Made by a program: the position numbers and the translations under genes
Source: Magnetospirillum gryphiswaldense MSR-1 v2
GTDB lineage: Bacteria; Pseudomonadota; Alphaproteobacteria; Rhodospirillales; Magnetospirillaceae
NCBI RefSeq assembly: GCF_000513295.1
Contig: NC_023065.1
Span: 1,922,001-1,986,000 of the forward strand
DNA length: 64,000 nt
Reading direction: 5' to 3'
Part shown: piece after piece, positions 52,938 through 61,767 of the stretch
Numbering within the stretch: position 1 is the stretch's first letter
Layout of the letters: every line of letters begins with the position of its first letter
Notes under the pieces: model-generated
The model's database searches: none
What the model saw: the letters and a program-made list of their open reading frames with translations, nothing else
Told to the model about the DNA's origin: nothing

Positions 52938-53453
52938 ATGTTCACCCGCATGCTGATGCTGGCCGTGTCCCTGCTGGCCCTGTCCGCCGCCTTGCCGGCC
53001 CAGGCCGCCGATTACGGCCCCAAACCCAATGTCGCCGTGGCCGCCAAGGGCGGCTGGTGGGATGCCGATGTCACCGGCTTCTCCGGCGCCCCCGCCTATG
53101 GGCTGGAACTGTCCGCCGATCATGTCTGGGGCGAAGTCCCCGTCGGCAAGCTGCGCCATATGCTGTCGTGGAACCACGCCGATGGCGACGGATTGGAATT
53201 GAACACCGCCGAGTGGAACCTGCACTGGATGTTTGAAACCAATTCCGGTGTATGGATCGGTGCCGGCCCCGGCCTGGGCTATGTCTGGGCCGACGGCAAG
53301 AATCTGGATGACGGCATCGGCGCCCAGTTCGGTGTTTCCGCTCATTACATCGAAGGTCACGCCCTGTTCGGGATCGAAAGCCGTTATCAATGGACCGAAG
53401 CCGACAGCGCCGACAACTGGCTGACCATGATTAAGGTCGGCTACGTTTTCTAA
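52938..53453 (+). CDS. Outer-membrane beta-barrel-like protein
   Basis: 171 aa. A signal peptide (residues 1-23; LMLAVSLLALSAALPAQAA) is followed by alternating aromatic/glycine strands (GGWWDADVTGF, GLELSADHVWG, MLSWNHADGDGLE, WIGAGPGLGYVW, ALFGIESRYQWTEA). It ends in aromatic GYVF, the BAM signature of outer-membrane proteins. Size and pattern fit an 8-strand barrel, similar to the PagL/OmpW/acyloxyacyl-hydrolase type in general shape, but no catalytic site is assigned. ATG 52938 is 6 nt after AGGAGG. Confidence 0.7.
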   Translation: MFTRMLMLAVSLLALSAALPAQAADYGPKPNVAVAAKGGWWDADVTGFSGAPAYGLELSADHVWGEVPVGKLRHMLSWNHADGDGLELNTAEWNLHWMFETNSGVWIGAGPGLGYVWADGKNLDDGIGAQFGVSAHYIEGHALFGIESRYQWTEADSADNWLTMIKVGYVF

Positions 53454-53461
53454 GTCCGATC

Positions 53462-53499
53462 ATCAAGCTGCGGTATAAGGAAAAAAACCGCAGCTTGAT
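53462..53499. other. Hairpin downstream of the beta-barrel gene
   Basis: ATCAAGCTGCGG / CCGCAGCTTGAT forms a perfect 12-bp stem with a 14-nt A-rich loop, just after the stop. It has no T-tract and so is not a standard terminator; it may stabilise the mRNA end. Confidence 0.5.
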
Positions 53500-53568
53500 C
53501 GTCGTCAAATACCATATCATTTTGCTTGGTTATTAAGGACGCATTGCACTGCAAGAAGGAAACACGCC

Positions 53569-53988
53569 ATGCGCCCCACCGACACCTATCGCAAGCATCA
53601 CCAGGAATTGCGAGCCATCGCCGACCGTATCGAGGCGGTTCTGGACGCCGCCGCCATCGCCCGCGATCCCACCGCCGCCGCCCTGGCGGTGCGGGAATTG
53701 TTCGGCAAATTCTCCATCCACCTCGCGCTTGAGGACAACAGCCTGTATCCGCGCTGCCTGCGTCACGATGACGACGGCTTGCGCCGGGTGGCCCAGCGTT
53801 TTCAGACCGAGATGGGCGATCTGGGCCAACGCTTCGACACCTACAAGCGCAGCTGGCCCGGCCCCCTGGCCATCACCCGCGACCCACCCCGTTTCGTCGC
53901 CGACACCATCGCCATGCTGCAACAGCTGAAGGCGCGGGTCGGGCGCGAGGAGAGCGAATTCTATGATCTGGTCGACAAGGTGGCGTGA
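53569..53988 (+). CDS. Hemerythrin-like domain protein
   Basis: 139 aa, four-helix layout. Possible ligands are in YRKHHQELRAI (residues about 7-17), FSIHLALEDNSLYPR (about 44-58) and the C-terminal REESEFYDLVDK. The C-terminal helix, where typical hemerythrins have H-x-x-EE, reads ARVGREES, so one His ligand is missing and the di-iron centre may be changed. ATG 53569 has AAGAAGGAAAC before it. It lies 44 bp upstream of the carboxypeptidase gene. Confidence 0.75.
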   Translation: MRPTDTYRKHHQELRAIADRIEAVLDAAAIARDPTAAALAVRELFGKFSIHLALEDNSLYPRCLRHDDDGLRRVAQRFQTEMGDLGQRFDTYKRSWPGPLAITRDPPRFVADTIAMLQQLKARVGREESEFYDLVDKVA

Positions 53989-54031
53989 AATCCTTGCATC
54001 GCGGGCGGTAGGGTGGTGTGATCCGCCCGCC

Positions 54032-55240
54032 ATGCGCCACCTTGCCCTTGCCCTGCCCGTCCTGCTGCTGATTGCGGCCCCTGCCATCGCCGCAAGCCCG
54101 GGGCCGGCCAGCATCGTCGTCGATGCCGCCAGCGGCGCCGTGCTGGAGCAGGATCAGGCCGGCCAACCCCGCCACCCGGCCTCGCTGACCAAGATGATGA
54201 CCCTGTACGTGGCCTTCCAGGCCCTGTCCGAGGGCAAAACCAGCCTGAATACACCCCTCACCGTTTCCGAACGTGCCGCCGGCCAGGGCGGGTCGGTGCT
54301 GGGGCTGAAGACCGGCAAGACCATCGCCTTGGCCGACGCGCTGAAATCGCTGGTGGTGCGCTCGGCCAACGATGCCGCAGTGGCCATCGCCGAGCACGTG
54401 GCCGGTACCGAGGATTCCTTTGCCCAGCGCATGACCGAACAGGCCCGCCGCCTGGGCATGACCGCCACCAGTTTCCGGAACGCCACCGGCCTGACCGCGC
54501 CCGGTCATCTGACCACGGCTCGGGACATGGCGGTGCTGGCCATGGCACTGAAGCGCGATTTTCCCCAGCATTGGCCGCTGTTCGCCACCACCTCCATGCG
54601 CTGGGGTAGCAGCCAGCTCCCCACCGTCAACGGCTTCGTCACCTCGTATCCAGGGGCCGAGGGGCTGAAGACCGGCTTCACCTGCCCCGCCGGCTACAAT
54701 CTGGCCGCCGCCGCCAGCCGCAACGGTCGCAGCGCCATCGCCGTCATCATGGGTGCTGCCGCCAAGGAACAGCGTCTGGCCCTGACCACCAGCTTGCTCA
54801 ACAAGGCTTTCGCCGCCCCGGCCCAGGGCAACCTGACGCAACTGATCAATCTCGGTCAGATCGCCCCCGATCTGTCGGCCCAGGTCTGCGCCGGCGGCAT
54901 CATGCCCGGCGATGCCGCCGGGGCCACCCGCATGCCGCCCGGCTGGGCCATGGAAGTGGCTTTCGGACGCGATGAGAAGGACGTCCGCCGCAAATTGGCC
55001 CTGCGTCACAAAGAAGTGGCGCGTGCCTTGGGCGGCGGCAAGGCCGTGGTGGTGCTGAAGCCGTTCGACGGCGGCCTGCGCTATCGCGGCATCATCGCCG
55101 GCCTGAGCGAAGCCAAGGTGGTGCCGGTGTGCCTGAAATTGCGTCAGACCGATGAAAACAACTGCCTGGTTCTCCCCCCGGCGGCCGTGGAAGGGGCAGT
55201 GGAGGCGGAACGGCGCTGGCGTATGTTCTCGGCCCGCTGA
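54032..55240 (+). CDS. D-alanyl-D-alanine carboxypeptidase (PBP5/DacA family)
   Basis: 402 aa serine peptidase of peptidoglycan remodelling. The signal peptide covers residues 1-21 (LALALPVLLLIAAPAIA). All active-site boxes are present: SLTK near residue 50, SAN near 112, and KTG in GLKTGFTCPAGYNL near 212. A C-terminal domain includes FDGGLRYRGIIAGL. It trims the terminal D-Ala of pentapeptides in the periplasm. ATG 54032 starts just before the signal peptide; an upstream in-frame region has no support. Confidence 0.92.
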   Translation: MRHLALALPVLLLIAAPAIAASPGPASIVVDAASGAVLEQDQAGQPRHPASLTKMMTLYVAFQALSEGKTSLNTPLTVSERAAGQGGSVLGLKTGKTIALADALKSLVVRSANDAAVAIAEHVAGTEDSFAQRMTEQARRLGMTATSFRNATGLTAPGHLTTARDMAVLAMALKRDFPQHWPLFATTSMRWGSSQLPTVNGFVTSYPGAEGLKTGFTCPAGYNLAAAASRNGRSAIAVIMGAAAKEQRLALTTSLLNKAFAAPAQGNLTQLINLGQIAPDLSAQVCAGGIMPGDAAGATRMPPGWAMEVAFGRDEKDVRRKLALRHKEVARALGGGKAVVVLKPFDGGLRYRGIIAGLSEAKVVPVCLKLRQTDENNCLVLPPAAVEGAVEAERRWRMFSAR

Positions 55241-55280
55241 TCCACTTCACCATTGCCGTTTGGACGGCGGAAAGCGCATA

Positions 55281-55685
55281 ATGGACGCGTCAACAAACTC
55301 CACCCGTCGGCAGAAGGCTAGGCACGTGGACAGGCGTTATCACAACCCACTGGAAACACTCAGTCACCGCCTGCACGTCATGGGCAACGTGCTGGGTTTT
55401 TTGTGTTGCGCCTGGATCGCCGTGGTCGGCACCACCTTGATGTCCGAGATCAACGCCGACAGCGTCGGCAACCACCGCTCCCCCGCCATGGTCGAGCGGA
55501 TGAAGGAATGCGACGGCCCCTTCGCCCAGCGTTTCGCCTGCACCGACGACATCTTGCTGCGCGGCGAACGCGGCGGCGCCTCGGAAGTTTTCCTGCGCCT
55601 GCTGGCCACCTTGATGCTGCCCGCAACCGCCTGGTCCATGTGGCGCGCCGTGGTGGAAAAAACCGACCGCCTGTGCCGCCACTGA
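55281..55685 (+). CDS. Small membrane protein of unknown function
   Basis: 134 aa from ATG 55281 (GGAAAG upstream). Two membrane helices are visible: LHVMGNVLGFLCCAWIAVVGTTLM (about residues 30-53) and FLRLLATLMLPATAWSMWRAVV (near the C-terminus). The loop between them contains two Cys and many acids (MVERMKECDGPFAQRFACTDD), possibly periplasmic with a disulfide. No family is recognised. It lies between the carboxypeptidase and a solute-binding protein gene. Confidence 0.65.
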   Translation: MDASTNSTRRQKARHVDRRYHNPLETLSHRLHVMGNVLGFLCCAWIAVVGTTLMSEINADSVGNHRSPAMVERMKECDGPFAQRFACTDDILLRGERGGASEVFLRLLATLMLPATAWSMWRAVVEKTDRLCRH

Positions 55686-55770
55686 ACCAGGCCCGATTAT
55701 TCCATTGACCCGGTCGCCAAGCTGGTTTTCTCTGATCCAGCTTATGCAGCCGGCGGATTTTTACGTGACC

Positions 55771-56523
55771 ATGCGCGCCCTGATGCTTTTGTGTCTGATC
55801 CTGGGCCTTGCCGCATCGCCGGCACGGGCCCAGGATGTTGCCGTCGGCATCACCACCACCGCCCAGCCTTTCGTCATCACCGACCCCAGCGGTCGGCTGG
55901 ATGGCTTCAACGTCGAACTGGCCCGCCTGTTGTGCGCCCGCATGGGCCGCACCTGCTCGTTGGAGCCCACCACCTTTCCCCAATTGCTGAGCCGGATCGA
56001 GGAAGGCACCTTCCAGATGGGGTTCGGCAACACCCTGAAAACGCCGGAACGGGAAAAGAAGATGCTGTTTTCCGCCCCCATCTGGCGGTCAACCAGCAGC
56101 TTCGTCACCGCCACCACCCGGCCGGCCATCGATCCCACCCAGGCACGGGGGCAATTGCGGACCTGCGTGGTGCGCAAAAGCATGCAGGAAGCCTTTCTCG
56201 CCGCCCAGCCCGGCCCCGACGAAAACATCGTCGCCATCAGCACCTATCGCGAACTCTTCGACGGCCTGACCGGCGGCGCCTGTGACGCCGCCTTGCTGCC
56301 CACCGTCAATGTGCTGGACTTCCTCAACCGCGAGCAGGGGCGCGGTTATGACTATTCCGGCCCGCCGGTCGATGATTCCCGATTGTCGGGCAGTGTGCAC
56401 ATCGTCGTCAGCAAAAGCCGTCCCGACCTGTTGACCGCGCTTGATGCGGCCATCAGCGCCATCAAACTGGACGGCAGCTACCGCATCCTGATGGCCCGGC
56501 ACTTTCCCTTCGACATCAACTGA
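55771..56523 (+). CDS. Family-3 extracellular solute-binding protein
   Basis: 250 aa. The signal peptide is LMLLCLILGLAASPARAQ. The mature protein has VAVGITTTAQPFVITDPSGRLDGFNVELARLLCARMG and TFPQLLSRIEEGTFQMGFGNTL, then EKKMLFSAPIWRSTSSFV and a C-terminal ISAIKLDGSYRILMARHF. This is the amino-acid/PBPb fold. Its TGA overlaps the ATG of a histidine kinase gene by one base. It therefore probably acts as the detached periplasmic sensor or ligand-binding partner of that kinase rather than as part of a transporter. The ligand is unknown. Confidence 0.85.
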   Translation: MRALMLLCLILGLAASPARAQDVAVGITTTAQPFVITDPSGRLDGFNVELARLLCARMGRTCSLEPTTFPQLLSRIEEGTFQMGFGNTLKTPEREKKMLFSAPIWRSTSSFVTATTRPAIDPTQARGQLRTCVVRKSMQEAFLAAQPGPDENIVAISTYRELFDGLTGGACDAALLPTVNVLDFLNREQGRGYDYSGPPVDDSRLSGSVHIVVSKSRPDLLTALDAAISAIKLDGSYRILMARHFPFDIN

Positions 56524-58778
56524 TGCAGACCACCCCGTCCGATCGCCTACCGTCGCTGCGCCGCCGGCTTGCCGCCATCGGCATCGCCTTGGCCGTGGCC
56601 GTGCTGGCGGTTCTGGGGGCCATGCTGGTCTCGGGCTCGACCACCCATCGGGTGGTCGAGGACAGCCGCATCCACACCGTGCCGCGCATCCTGGAACGCC
56701 AGCGCGCCACCGCCAACCTGGAGCGCCTGATCCGCTTCGGCTGGATCACCGCCACCGCCACCTCCGCCCATGACTGGCGACAGGCTTCGGTGACCGCCCA
56801 GGCCTTGGCCTATCACCCGTCGCTTTCCTTCGACGACGAGGTCCGGCGCCAGGTGATGACCGTGCACGCAATCATCCGCCAAGTGGTGGGCAAGCGCGAA
56901 CGGGCCTTGACCTTACGCACGGCCACCCACGGCGGCGGCAGTGCCGAAGCGCAGGAGCAGGACCGCGAGGCGCGTGAATTATGGATGCCGCAGGAAGCCA
57001 TCCTGGTCAGCCTGCAAGGCAAACTGGCCGATGACGGCGTCAGGCTGATGGTGGAACGCTTCGACCGCGTCGCCGAGATCGCCGACCTGACCCGGCAATT
57101 GGCCATCGGCGCCGCCGTGCTGATCCTGCTGATCCTGGCGGCCGCGACCCTGATCGTCTGGCGCAATCTGTTGCTGCCGGTGTTGCAGGTGGCGCAAACC
57201 ATGCGCGGCACCTTGGACGGCGGCGCCCAGGAACGATCGCTGCCCAGCCCAGCCACCGCCGAAATGGCGGTGATGCAAAACGCCGCCGTGCAACTGCGCG
57301 AGGCGCTGCATCGGGCCGCCTTGCGAGAAACGGCGTTGAAGGCCAGCGAGCAGCGCCTGAGCTCGATCTTCGCCACCTCCGAGGCCGCCATCGTGTTGAG
57401 CGATGCCCAAGGCCAGGTGATGCAGGCCAACGATTCCTTTTTGCGCCTGATCGACCACGACAAGGCCTTGGACCTCAGCTTGGATCACCTGACCCACGGC
57501 GACGATGCCGCGCGCGAGGCGCCATTGTTGCGGGCCATGCTGAATGGTGAAACCGACCGTTATCGTCTGGACAAGCGCCTGCGCCGTCACGACGGCTCGT
57601 GCGTGTGGGTCGACGCCTCGGTCCGTGCCATCCGCGACGGCGACGCGCCGCCACACCAGTTCGTCACCGTCGCCATCGACATCTCCGAACGTATGCGGGC
57701 CGAGCAGGAACTGCATTTCATCCGCGCCCTGGTCGACCAAAGCGCCGACCCCATCTATTGCCTCGACCCCTTGGATGGCGGGCGCATGGTCTGGGCCAAT
57801 GCCGCCACCTGCCGCCATTTCGGCACCAGCCAAAAACACCTGCTGACCATGCGCATACCCGATTGGGATCCGAATATCGACGCCCCTGCGGTCGAAGCCA
57901 TGTGGCAGAACCCGGAACCGCTCAGCACCCGGGTGTTCGAAACCACCCACCGGGTGGCCGGCGGCGATATCATCCCGGTGGAAGTCTCCGCCACCTGGCT
58001 GGAACATGACGGCAGGCCCTATGTGGCAGGCTATATCCGAGACATCCGCGATCGCAACCGCATGCTGATGGCCGTGCGCCGATCGAACGAGGATTTGCAG
58101 CAATTCGCCTATGTGGCATCGCACGATTTGCAGGAACCGTTGCGCATGGTCGCCAGCTTCCTGCAATTGCTGGAGCGCCGCTATGCCGACCGCCTGGACA
58201 CGGCGGGACGCGAATACATCCAGTTCGCCGTCGATGGCGCCGTGCGCATGAAGCAACTGATCGAGGACTTGCTGGCCTATTCCCGCATCGATTCACGCGG
58301 GCTGCAGCCGCAGCCGGTGGACTTGGCCGTCATTGCCCAGGCCGCTTGCGACAATCTGGTTTCAGCCATCGCCGAAAACGGCGGACGGGTCAGTTTGTCG
58401 GACGGCTTGCCCATGGTCATGGGCGACCAGCCGCAATTGATCCGCCTGCTGCAAAACCTGATCGGCAATGCCCTGAAGTATCGCGCCCCCGACCGTTTCC
58501 CCGACATTACCGTGTCGGCACAACCTCACGGCGACACCTGGATCATCGCCGTCAGCGACAACGGCATCGGCATTGCGCCCCAATACCACGACCGCATCTT
58601 CATGATCTTCCAACGCCTGCACGGCATTGCCGCCTATGAAGGCACCGGCATCGGCCTGGCTATTTGCAAGCGAATTGTCGAGCGTCACGGTGGGGAAATA
58701 TGGGTCGAATCACAAGAAAACACCGGATCGACCTTCAAGTTTACCCTGCACGCTGCAGATACCGCCGCACATGAATAG
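56523..58778 (+). CDS. Membrane PAS-type sensor histidine kinase
   Basis: 751 aa. TM1 lies at residues about 15-40, a periplasmic loop of about 140 residues follows, and TM2 at about 193-212 (IGAAVLILLILAAATLIVW). After a HAMP-like linker come two PAS domains (about 280-395 and 400-515). The HisKA domain has FAYVASHDLQEPLRMVASF (His near 533) and the HATPase LQNLIGNALKYRAPDRFP, DNGIGIAPQYHDRIFMIFQRLH and GTGIGLAIC. All are intact. No response regulator lies next to it. It is coupled to a family-3 solute-binding protein (1-nt overlap). Confidence 0.92.
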   Translation: MQTTPSDRLPSLRRRLAAIGIALAVAVLAVLGAMLVSGSTTHRVVEDSRIHTVPRILERQRATANLERLIRFGWITATATSAHDWRQASVTAQALAYHPSLSFDDEVRRQVMTVHAIIRQVVGKRERALTLRTATHGGGSAEAQEQDREARELWMPQEAILVSLQGKLADDGVRLMVERFDRVAEIADLTRQLAIGAAVLILLILAAATLIVWRNLLLPVLQVAQTMRGTLDGGAQERSLPSPATAEMAVMQNAAVQLREALHRAALRETALKASEQRLSSIFATSEAAIVLSDAQGQVMQANDSFLRLIDHDKALDLSLDHLTHGDDAAREAPLLRAMLNGETDRYRLDKRLRRHDGSCVWVDASVRAIRDGDAPPHQFVTVAIDISERMRAEQELHFIRALVDQSADPIYCLDPLDGGRMVWANAATCRHFGTSQKHLLTMRIPDWDPNIDAPAVEAMWQNPEPLSTRVFETTHRVAGGDIIPVEVSATWLEHDGRPYVAGYIRDIRDRNRMLMAVRRSNEDLQQFAYVASHDLQEPLRMVASFLQLLERRYADRLDTAGREYIQFAVDGAVRMKQLIEDLLAYSRIDSRGLQPQPVDLAVIAQAACDNLVSAIAENGGRVSLSDGLPMVMGDQPQLIRLLQNLIGNALKYRAPDRFPDITVSAQPHGDTWIIAVSDNGIGIAPQYHDRIFMIFQRLHGIAAYEGTGIGLAICKRIVERHGGEIWVESQENTGSTFKFTLHAADTAAHE

Positions 58779-58783
58779 TTTAC

Positions 58784-58799
58784 GCTTGCATTTGCAAGC
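58784..58799. promoter_or_regulatory. Dyad between the kinase and the PAS-chemoreceptor pair
   Basis: GCTTGCA-tt-TGCAAGC is a perfect 7-bp dyad just after the kinase stop. The loop is too small for a stable RNA hairpin, so an operator is more likely. A TTTACA follows at 58802, possibly part of the promoter of the PAS gene. Confidence 0.35.
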
Positions 58800-58902
58800 T
58801 GTTTACAACATCGCATTCATTGTTATGGCGTAAGATGATGACAGCCCGATGCGGCGGCGGTATGTTTCGCCTCTGTCCGCCAAGACCTTCGGGGCATGAC
58901 CA

Positions 58903-59424
58903 ATGGATCGTACCGTTACCGGCATCGAGCGCACTTTCCAGACTGACGAGATCATCGTCAGCAAGACCGACACCACTGGTCGCATCACTTACGCGAATGA
59001 TGTGTTCATCGGCATCAGCGGCTACACCACGGCGGAGGTGCTGGGCCAGCCGCACAGCATGATCCGTCACCCCGACATGCCGCGTGCAGTGTTCAAGCTG
59101 CTGTGGGACCGCCTTGCCCTGGGTCACGAGGTGTTCGCCTATGTGGTCAACCGCTGCAAGAACGGCGACCATTATTGGGTTCTGGCCCACGTCACCCCCA
59201 ACCTGGATTCCGACGGCAAGACCATTGGCTACCACTCGTGCCGCCGTGTGCCCAAGCGCAGCGCGGTGGAAACCATGAGCGGGCTCTATGCCAGCCTGCG
59301 TCAGGTGGAGGCCGAGAACGAGCGCAAGGCCGGACTGGAAAAGTCGTCCGCCATGCTGATGGAAGCGGTCACCAGCCTGGGATTCACCAGCTATGACCGC
59401 TTTGTCCTGAGCCTGGGCCGATAG
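58903..59424 (+). CDS. Stand-alone Aer-like PAS protein
   Basis: 173 aa, cytoplasmic. The PAS core [52 protein letters not shown] and [20 protein letters not shown] matches the FAD-binding PAS of Aer-type aerotaxis receptors, including the conserved HPDMP region. A C-terminal helical tail (about 120-173) has no signalling domain. It lies 13 bp before a chemoreceptor gene on the same strand. I infer that the sensing and output halves of an Aer-like receptor are split; FAD binding is inferred from the family. Confidence 0.82.
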   Translation: MDRTVTGIERTFQTDEIIVSKTDTTGRITYANDVFIGISGYTTAEVLGQPHSMIRHPDMPRAVFKLLWDRLALGHEVFAYVVNRCKNGDHYWVLAHVTPNLDSDGKTIGYHSCRRVPKRSAVETMSGLYASLRQVEAENERKAGLEKSSAMLMEAVTSLGFTSYDRFVLSLGR

Positions 59425-59437
59425 GGAGACACCCGCC

Positions 59438-61234
59438 ATGAGCGCCAAGAAGTCCATTCGCAAACAGGCCCAACTGGTCAGCGGCAGCTTTCTGGCCATC
59501 GTCGCCTTGCTGGCCGTGTTCAGCTTCGGCGGCGTCATCCAAAGCCTGAACCAGGCCAGTGCCCAGGAAGAGGCGCTGAACCGTTTTCATACCCAGGTGG
59601 CCCCCTTGGCCCTGAGCGCCCGTCAATTGCAGATGGAAGTGATCCAGGTTCAGCAATATTTCAGCGACGTCTCGGCCACACGCGGCGAAAATGGCCTGGA
59701 TGACGGCTTCAACAATGCCGCAAAACGCCGCGACATGTTCCTGAAGACCCAGCAGCAGACCCGCGCCCTGGCCGAGGGTCTGAACAGCGCCGAGGCCCTG
59801 AAGGATCTGGACAACGTCGCCGCCGCCTTTCCGCCCTATTACGATACCGGGCTTAAGATGGCCAAAGCCTATGTGAGTGAAGGCACCAGCGCCGGCAACC
59901 GTCATATGGAGGAATTCGACCAGAAGGCCGCCAACATGACCCAGTCGCTGGAAAACCTGATGGCGGTGTCCGAGCGGCTGATGGCCGCCGACCGCGCCGA
60001 CGCGGCGGCGGCGGCGGCGGCCAGCCGCTCCACCGCCTGGGTGGTCAGTGCCGTTTTGCTGGTCGTCGCCGCCCTCGGCTTGGCCTTGGCCCTGTTCATG
60101 GGCAGCCACATCAAAAAAGTGGCCCAAGTGCTGCAGGGCGCCGGTGAAGTGATGAACCGGGCCGCCCGTGGCGATCTGAACGCCCGAATCATCCGCATCG
60201 AACGCGACGACGAAATCGGCATGTTGCTGGTCTCGGTCAACCGGGTGCTCGACCTGACCGAAACCTTCGCCAAGGAAATCGGCGCCGCCATGGCCGCCGC
60301 CCAGCGCAAGGAATATTTCCGCTATATCCCCGAGGAGGGCCTGCGCGGCGACTTCCTGCGCTTCGTCCGCGCCATCAACACCATCTTGGCCTCCATGGAA
60401 AGCCGCGACGCCAAGACCATCGAATTCGAGACGACCGTCAAAGGCATGGTCGATGAAGTCGCCGCCTCGACCAAGGGTATCAGCGGCACCGCCAACATGA
60501 TGGCCCATCGCTCGGAAGCCACCGGCGGGCGCTCGCTCGACGTGGGTGAAGCCGCCCAGGCGACCACGGCACGAGCCGAAGTGGTGTCGGAAGCCACCCG
60601 CCAATTGGTCGCCTCCATCAACGAAATCGCCAGCCAGGCCACCCAATCCAGCTTGGTCGCCCGCCGCGCCACCGAACAGATCAGCGCCACCTCGGCCCGT
60701 ATGGACGCCCTGGCCCAGGCCATTTCCCAGATCGGCCAGGTGGTCGGACTGATCAACACCATCGCCGGACAAACCAATCTGCTGGCGCTGAACGCCACCA
60801 TCGAAGCGGCCCGAGCCGGCGAAGCCGGTCGCGGCTTCGCCGTGGTCGCCAACGAAGTGAAGAACCTGGCCAACCAGACCGCCACCGCCACCGGCACCAT
60901 TACCGGCCAGGTCGAAGCGGTACAATCGGCCGCGCGTGAAGCCATCGACGCCATCGCCGACATCGTCCACACCATCGAAAGCATCGAAGGCATTTCCGCC
61001 GCCATCGCCGGTGCCGTGCAGCAGCAGGAAGCCTCGACCCAGGAAATCTCCCGCAATATCGAAGGGGTGGTGCAGGAAGCCGATCACGTGTCGACCAGCG
61101 TGTCGCAATTGTCGCAATCCTCGGCCCATTCCTGCGCCGGCACCGTGCGCGTCATCTGGAGCGCCCGCAAACTGGCCAGCGTGGTCAATTCCATGCACGA
61201 TCAGGTGACCCGCTACATCCAGTCGGTGAGCTGA
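59438..61234 (+). CDS. Chemoreceptor paired with the Aer-like PAS protein
   Basis: 598 aa. TM1 is at about residues 15-35 ([17 protein letters not shown]) and TM2 near 200-222 ([20 protein letters not shown]). The region between is helical and resembles a four-helix-bundle sensor. A HAMP segment follows, then the signalling hairpin [47 protein letters not shown] near 445. The C-terminus ends [12 protein letters not shown]. It probably responds to energy or redox state together with the upstream PAS protein. ATG 59438 is preceded by GGGAG. Confidence 0.92.
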   Translation: MSAKKSIRKQAQLVSGSFLAIVALLAVFSFGGVIQSLNQASAQEEALNRFHTQVAPLALSARQLQMEVIQVQQYFSDVSATRGENGLDDGFNNAAKRRDMFLKTQQQTRALAEGLNSAEALKDLDNVAAAFPPYYDTGLKMAKAYVSEGTSAGNRHMEEFDQKAANMTQSLENLMAVSERLMAADRADAAAAAAASRSTAWVVSAVLLVVAALGLALALFMGSHIKKVAQVLQGAGEVMNRAARGDLNARIIRIERDDEIGMLLVSVNRVLDLTETFAKEIGAAMAAAQRKEYFRYIPEEGLRGDFLRFVRAINTILASMESRDAKTIEFETTVKGMVDEVAASTKGISGTANMMAHRSEATGGRSLDVGEAAQATTARAEVVSEATRQLVASINEIASQATQSSLVARRATEQISATSARMDALAQAISQIGQVVGLINTIAGQTNLLALNATIEAARAGEAGRGFAVVANEVKNLANQTATATGTITGQVEAVQSAAREAIDAIADIVHTIESIEGISAAIAGAVQQQEASTQEISRNIEGVVQEADHVSTSVSQLSQSSAHSCAGTVRVIWSARKLASVVNSMHDQVTRYIQSVS

Positions 61235-61239
61235 ACAAA

Positions 61240-61267
61240 AAGCCCCGCCGAACAAACGGCGGGGCTT
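61240..61267 (-). terminator. Bidirectional hairpin terminator between convergent genes
   Basis: AAGCCCCGCCG / CGGCGGGGCTT forms an 11-bp stem with a 6-nt loop. On the minus strand it runs into TTTGTT, terminating the STAS gene. It may also serve the chemoreceptor on the plus strand. Confidence 0.75.
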
Positions 61268-61312
61268 CAGGCCATTCAATCACGGGCTGCCTCTGGGCGG
61301 CCCGTCGGCATT

Positions 61313-61612
61313 TCAGCGTTCGATCTGGAACATCTTGGCGGCGTCGGTCAGGTCCAGCAGCCGGGCAACATAGCCCTGGGGATTACGCAAGACAACCGGA
61401 ACACCGGAAAGATCTTCGCTAGCGATATACAGCAACCCCAAACCGACAGAATCAATAGTGGAAAGACCAGTCAAATCGAACACCAACTTGGAAGGCGGAT
61501 TTGACTTCAGCGTATCCAGCAACTTTTCAAAGGTATCATTGGCGGAGAAATCCAGCTGGCCTTCCAAAGTGACCAAAGCGGTGCTTCCGTCATTCTGAAC
61601 CTTGTATTCCAT
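61313..61612 (-). CDS. STAS-domain anti-sigma-factor antagonist / partner-switch protein
   Basis: 99 aa, one STAS domain. It reads YKVQNDGSTALVTLEGQLDFSANDTFEKLL and KLVFDLTGLSTIDSVGLGLLYIA, with the phosphorylatable Ser in the IDSVGLG loop (canonical DSxGLG), and a C-terminal ARLLDLTDAAKMFQI. In partner-switching systems its phosphorylation by a kinase, and dephosphorylation by a PP2C phosphatase, decides binding. It is divergent (155 bp) from a REC-PP2C-ATPase gene. ATG 61612 follows AAGGGTG; an in-frame GTG at 61621 is less likely. Confidence 0.88.
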   Translation of the reverse strand: MEYKVQNDGSTALVTLEGQLDFSANDTFEKLLDTLKSNPPSKLVFDLTGLSTIDSVGLGLLYIASEDLSGVPVVLRNPQGYVARLLDLTDAAKMFQIER

Positions 61613-61767
61613 TACTATCACCCTTGTGAGCGCGACCTTGATGGCGACGCCATTCTGGCCTATGCTTTCGGACTATGGGCGGGGATGGTGACAGGACCGC
61701 CCGCCCCGAACAAGCATTTTTAGCGGTTGCCGCCAAACCGTCATCGCCGTCCCGCCGGAGCGCCGAA

